Notes under the pieces: generated by a model
What the model was told of the DNA's origin: nothing
Seen by the model: the letters and a program-made list of their open reading frames with translations, nothing else
Databases searched by the model: none
In this document: positions 60,068-64,000 of the stretch, in pieces
Layout: every line of letters begins with the position of its first letter
Position numbering within the stretch: the stretch's first letter is position 1
Translations under genes and position numbers: made by a program
From: Craterostigma plantagineum
Taxonomy: Eukaryota > Streptophyta > Magnoliopsida > Lamiales > Linderniaceae
Reading direction: 5' to 3'
DNA: 64,000 nucleotides
Assembly (NCBI GenBank): GCA_027422505.1
Contig: JAPQWV010000755.1
Coordinates: forward strand, 143,501 to 207,500

Positions 60068-60960
60068 AATAAAGCATGCATATCACGCACGCATGTCATT
60101 ATAGGATTTTGTATTTACGGATAAAATATTATATAAGTCAGGAGTCGGATAAGGGCAAGGAAAAAGGCCGAGTGAAGGACAGAGAGTTACAAAACTTGTG
60201 AGTATGATATGCAACATGTATTTATGTGCTTACATACTTTTATTTGATGATTTCGTGATATACGTGCTATATGAACTGATTTGATTATATGCCACAACGT
60301 GCTGTTATCTGCTAAATGTTACTTGTTAGAGATTTATGATATACGTGATATAAAGCTAGGCGCATGCATTGCATCTACGTAATAATGAAAGGAGAAACCG
60401 TTATGACTGCTACGACAACGGATGGTACAATACAGATGCTACGGCATACTTCCCTTCAAATCGGGGGGATGACAGTTACTTCCCTTCAAATCGGGGGATG
60501 CCAGAGTCCTGTACAGGCACATTCAGATATCTACAGTATTGACAGAGTCCCATGCATGAGCGCCGACTGGGCTTACAGTATACGAGTCTAACTAGTCTAT
60601 AACGGGAGTATCAAGGTAAATGGGCATATAGAAATGCATCGATCTAAGGATCATACGAAAGGTGATTATATGAAGTGAATACATGATTGCATGAATTGAA
60701 TGATTGAAAGATTTACGGCATTTATAGGAAAAAGGACTCGTTTTATGTTACAGTTTAATTGTTATTGATCAACATGTTGCTATCATACTCTGAATAGTTG
60801 TCTTCACAGTTGTGTAGATACATAGCAAGCTCCCTAAAGTGCATCATTAGCTGTGGCGCCCTGCCACTCACCACTACTTTTTTAACTGGTCTACGTGACT
60901 AATATCGTAGAAAAGAAATAAACGGTACGAAATTTCGTATAAAGTTTTTCCTTTTTTATA
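60068..60960 (+). repeat. Putative 3' LTR of the gypsy element
   Basis: Counterpart of 56975-57991, in the same orientation, collinear through TTGTCTTCACAGTTGTGTAGATA (about 60805) and then diverging. It has a local duplication CTTCCCTTCAAATCGGGGG at about 60449 and 60479. Divergence from the 5' copy is considerable, so the pair may be old, or these may be two LTRs from related elements. The right edge is uncertain. Confidence 0.6.
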
Positions 60961-61038
60961 AAGGAATCGTAACGGTTCCTACCAAAATCATCCTGGGTCC
61001 TAATTACATAGGAAAGCGCGCATGCGGGTCAAAAGAAA

Positions 61039-63685
61039 TGGACAAAGTTCCTCCGAACCAAAGATGAGACAGGGGACTTGATTATCAACTTTGTGAACAC
61101 AACTCAGAATCTGCTGCAACAGACTATTCAAGTTATTCGAACAGACAACGGCACTGAGTTCAAGAAAAAATATCTCAGTGAGTTTTATCAGAAACTTGGA
61201 ATTAGTCAACAATTCTCAGCCGCAAAAACACCACAACAAAATGGGGTCGCTGAAAGGAAAAACAGAACCCTAGTGGAAGCCGCTCGTACAATGCTGATCC
61301 ATTCCGGCCTTCCACACTTTCTTTGGGCTGAAGCAGTAAATACCGCCTGTTTTACCCAAAATAGGACGGTGGTTCACAAACGGTTCAACAAGACTCCGTA
61401 CGAGATTGTCAATAAGAGAGTACCCAACATCTCATTCTTTAAAGTCTTTGGGTGCAAGTGCTTTGTGGCGAACGACAGAGAGCAACGAGCAAAGTTCGAC
61501 CCTAAAGCATTCGAAGCAACTTTCGTCGGGTATTCTTCCACATAAAAGCGTACCTAGTATACATCAAGTCCCACCACACGATTAAGGAAAGCTATAACGT
61601 CACTTTTCACGAAGTGAACGAGATGGCTTCTGAACACAACAGTTTAGGACCCGTGCTCAACCCGTTGGCTTCTGAAAACAACATCTCGGAACCCGTATTC
61701 ACTGGTGTTGGCACGAAACCAACAGGAGATGGCAACAACTTAGCAATCACCGTCAGACGATCTCTAAGACTTGTGTTAGAAGACTTGGATTCCCTCTTTG
61801 AGCCTCTACATCCGCCAGTCACCGTCAATCTTACACACGACGTGGCTGATGTACCAAGTTCTTCAACAGTCCCTACCTCACCCAATTCAAATTTGCCACA
61901 GAACAATGAAGAACCTACCGTGGGTGTTGAGGAAGAATCATCAGAGTCACTCCCACACAATACAGATTTGGAACTTCCTCACACGAATGAACAATCGAAA
62001 GTCATTGGAAATCTAGGCCCACAAATGGCTGATGCATCTTCTTCAGCTTTGCCGCATGAGCGTCGGTGGACTAGAGCTCACCCGGTTGATCAGATAATTG
62101 GCGATCATTCGAGTGGAGTGAGGACACGACATCAACACAGTCTTTTCAGCTGCTTCTTAAGCAAAAACGAGCCTACTAAGGTAGCAGACGAACTACAAGA
62201 CCCGGATTGGATAATTGCAATGCAAGTGGAAATCAACCAATTCGAACGTCTTCAAGTGTGGAAATTAGTGCCACGTCCGCTTGGGAAAACTATCATCGGG
62301 ACAAAATGGGTATTTAAGAACAAAAAGAATGATGATGGTGAAGTGATACGGAACAAGGCACGATTAGTCGTAAAGGGATACAACCAACAGGAAGGCATTG
62401 ACTACGACGAAACATATGCCCCTGTTGCCCGGATTGAAGCCATTCGTCTCTTATTAGCTTACGCGGCTCATAAAGACTTCAAGGTCTATCAAATGGACGT
62501 TAAAACCGCCTTTCTCAATGGCGTACTCAAAGAAGAAGTCTACGTCGCTCAGCCAGACGGCTTCGTTGATCAAGAACATCCCGATCACGTCTATCGGTTG
62601 GATAAAGCTCTATACGGACTAAAACAAGCCCCACGTGCTTGGTATGATGTCTTGAGTGACTTCCTCGTAATGTCTGGATTTATTCGAGGAACAATCGATA
62701 CGACCCTCTTCATCAAATGGCAAGACAAGGATCTGATGGTCGCCAAGTTTAAATCAACGACATCATTTTCGATTCAACAAATCCACGGTTGTGCAAGAAG
62801 TTTGGAAATCTCATGAAGAGTAAATTTGAAATGAGCCACATGGGAGAGATGCAATTCTTCCTAAGTCAGGCAGCTCGATGATGGGACATTTATCAGTCAA
62901 TCAAAATACATTAAGGACATCCTGAAAATTTCCATCAAGATCAGAGCAAACCTCTCAGCACTCCCATGTCAACTAGCTGCAAGTTGGATGCCGATCCCAC
63001 AGAAAAATCGGTCGACATCACACTCTATCGCAACATGATTGGATCTCTTCTCTACCTCACTTCTAGTCGGCCGAATATCATGTTTGCCACTTGTCTTTGT
63101 GCCCGTTTCCAAGCCGATCCCAAAGATTCCCACATGCTCGCGGTGAAGCGTATTCTTCGCTACCTTTAGGGAACAACTACCTTAGGACTATGGTATCCTA
63201 AAGGTACGAACTTCAAACTTATCGGCTATACTGACGCAGATTATGCAGGTTGCTGAATGGATAGGAAAAGCACCTCCGGTGGCGCTCAATTTCTAGGCGA
63301 AAAGCTAGTCTGCTGGTCATCCAAAAAGCAAAATTGCGTCTCAACTTCGACGCCTGAAGCTGAATACGTCGCAGCCGTCAGCTACTGCTCCCAGATGCTA
63401 TGGATGCGGACTCAGCTTCGTGATTATGGGTACAATTTAAATAATATACCCATATATAGTGATAGCCAAAGTGCCATTGTGATTACGTGCAATCCTGTTC
63501 ACCATTCACGCACGAAACACATAGACATTAGATATCACTTTATCAAAGATCACGTAGAAAAAGGAACCATTGACATGTACTTTGTAAACACGGAATATCA
63601 ACTAGCTGACATTTTCACCAAGGCATTGGATGAAAAGCGATTCCAATTCCTTGTCGGAAAATTAGGCATGTTGAATCTCCCGTGA
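61039..63685 (+). pseudogene. pol: Copia element 5: pol from mid-integrase, broken
   Basis: Begins abruptly inside integrase ([13 protein letters not shown]) and continues with [27 protein letters not shown], linker, RT and RNase H to LGMLNLP. It is the same family as elements 1-3 but clearly more diverged in the linker (for example a [15 protein letters not shown] stretch near 61614). A frameshift lies near 61542. At 62742-62760 a single-base loss and substitutions turn the YVDD codons into a stop and non-catalytic residues. There are stops near 63167 and 63254 and deletions near 62865 and 62925. It cannot encode working RT. Confidence 0.9.
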
Positions 63686-64000
63686 TATGTGCATTACCTG
63701 ATCTCTGTGCTATCACATGCTCTATTCTATGTCTTTTCCATGCTCATTTGTCTTATCTTGCGTGATAATGAAATTAATAAAAATATAATAAATACATATA
63801 TAATAATAAACTATACAATATACCTATAATATAGGGGAATGAAGAAATCTTTAGGATGCTCGATCTCCGTCACAATTAGATTTCCTTGGCATGTGACTAA
63901 TTGCTTACTTAACTTTGTCAGTCTAAGTCACATTCTTGTGTCTAAAGCTCATTTAGTTTGCTCCACTAGACACAAAGCCACTTTACATAAGTGAGGATTT
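63686..64000 (+). other. Start of the post-pol spacer of element 5
   Basis: Collinear with 11812 onward and 35168 onward (TATGTGCATTACCTGATC, TCTTGCGTGATAA, GGATGCT near 63856, GACACAAAGCCACT). Runs off the window; a third ORF and LTR may lie beyond. Confidence 0.8.

Noticed and set aside
1..64000. Host protein-coding genes, rRNA, tRNA or snRNA genes
   Set aside because: Every substantial reading on either strand belongs to a retroelement, the viral insertion or a repeat; no box motifs or exon-intron gene structure were recognised.

Overview
The window is repeat-only DNA from a flowering plant, most probably a eudicot and probably from pericentromeric or other heterochromatin. The evidence is nested Ty1/copia and Ty3/gypsy retrotransposons, tRNA-Met-type primer binding sites, an endogenous caulimovirid, and two blocks of a satellite whose unit is about 180-190 bp. 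I found no credible single-copy host gene, no rRNA or tRNA gene, and nothing prokaryotic. The species cannot be named from the sequence.

Layout. Bases 1-255 are unassigned. Satellite block A runs 256-3986. Copia element 1 (3987-18372, plus strand) sits inside the satellite and has both LTRs, gag, pol, a 3.7 kb non-coding spacer and a third ORF, all carrying lesions. Satellite block B runs 18373-27344 and contains an 823 bp tandem duplication that copied a MITE-like insert. Copia element 2 (27345-42148, plus strand) is a close sister of element 1. Its pol is intact (1,123 codons), and its third ORF stays in one frame for about 1,060 codons with only three stop codons. At 42148 it is cut and joined head-to-head to copia element 3 (42150-48232, minus strand), which keeps its 5' LTR, gag and part of pol. 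Element 3 abuts a fourth, more distant copia pol fragment (48233 to about 49230, minus).

From about 49.2 to 56.6 kb, on the minus strand, lies a decayed endogenous pararetrovirus (Caulimoviridae). Its order is primer site, movement protein, coat protein, protease, RT-RNase H, then a second ORF. That second ORF is split by a 1,460 bp solo LTR with a perfect 5 bp target duplication. From about 57 to 61 kb is a degenerate Ty3/gypsy element with LTR-like copies, a primer site, gag and protease. It contains diverged units of the same satellite as blocks A and B. A fifth copia copy, truncated at its 5' side and starting inside integrase, fills 61039-64000.

How the parts work together. The copia family appears to be a SIRE/Maximus-like lineage with an added third ORF. 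Gag packages RNA, pol supplies protease, integrase, RT and RNase H, and the third ORF has unknown function. Splice-acceptor-like sequences stand exactly before the third ORF (CAG|ATG) and at the gag/pol frame change, so spliced subgenomic RNAs are a reasonable hypothesis. The gypsy element may be the source, or a captured relative, of the satellite. All coordinates, lesion lists and identity statements come from reading by eye; none was computed.
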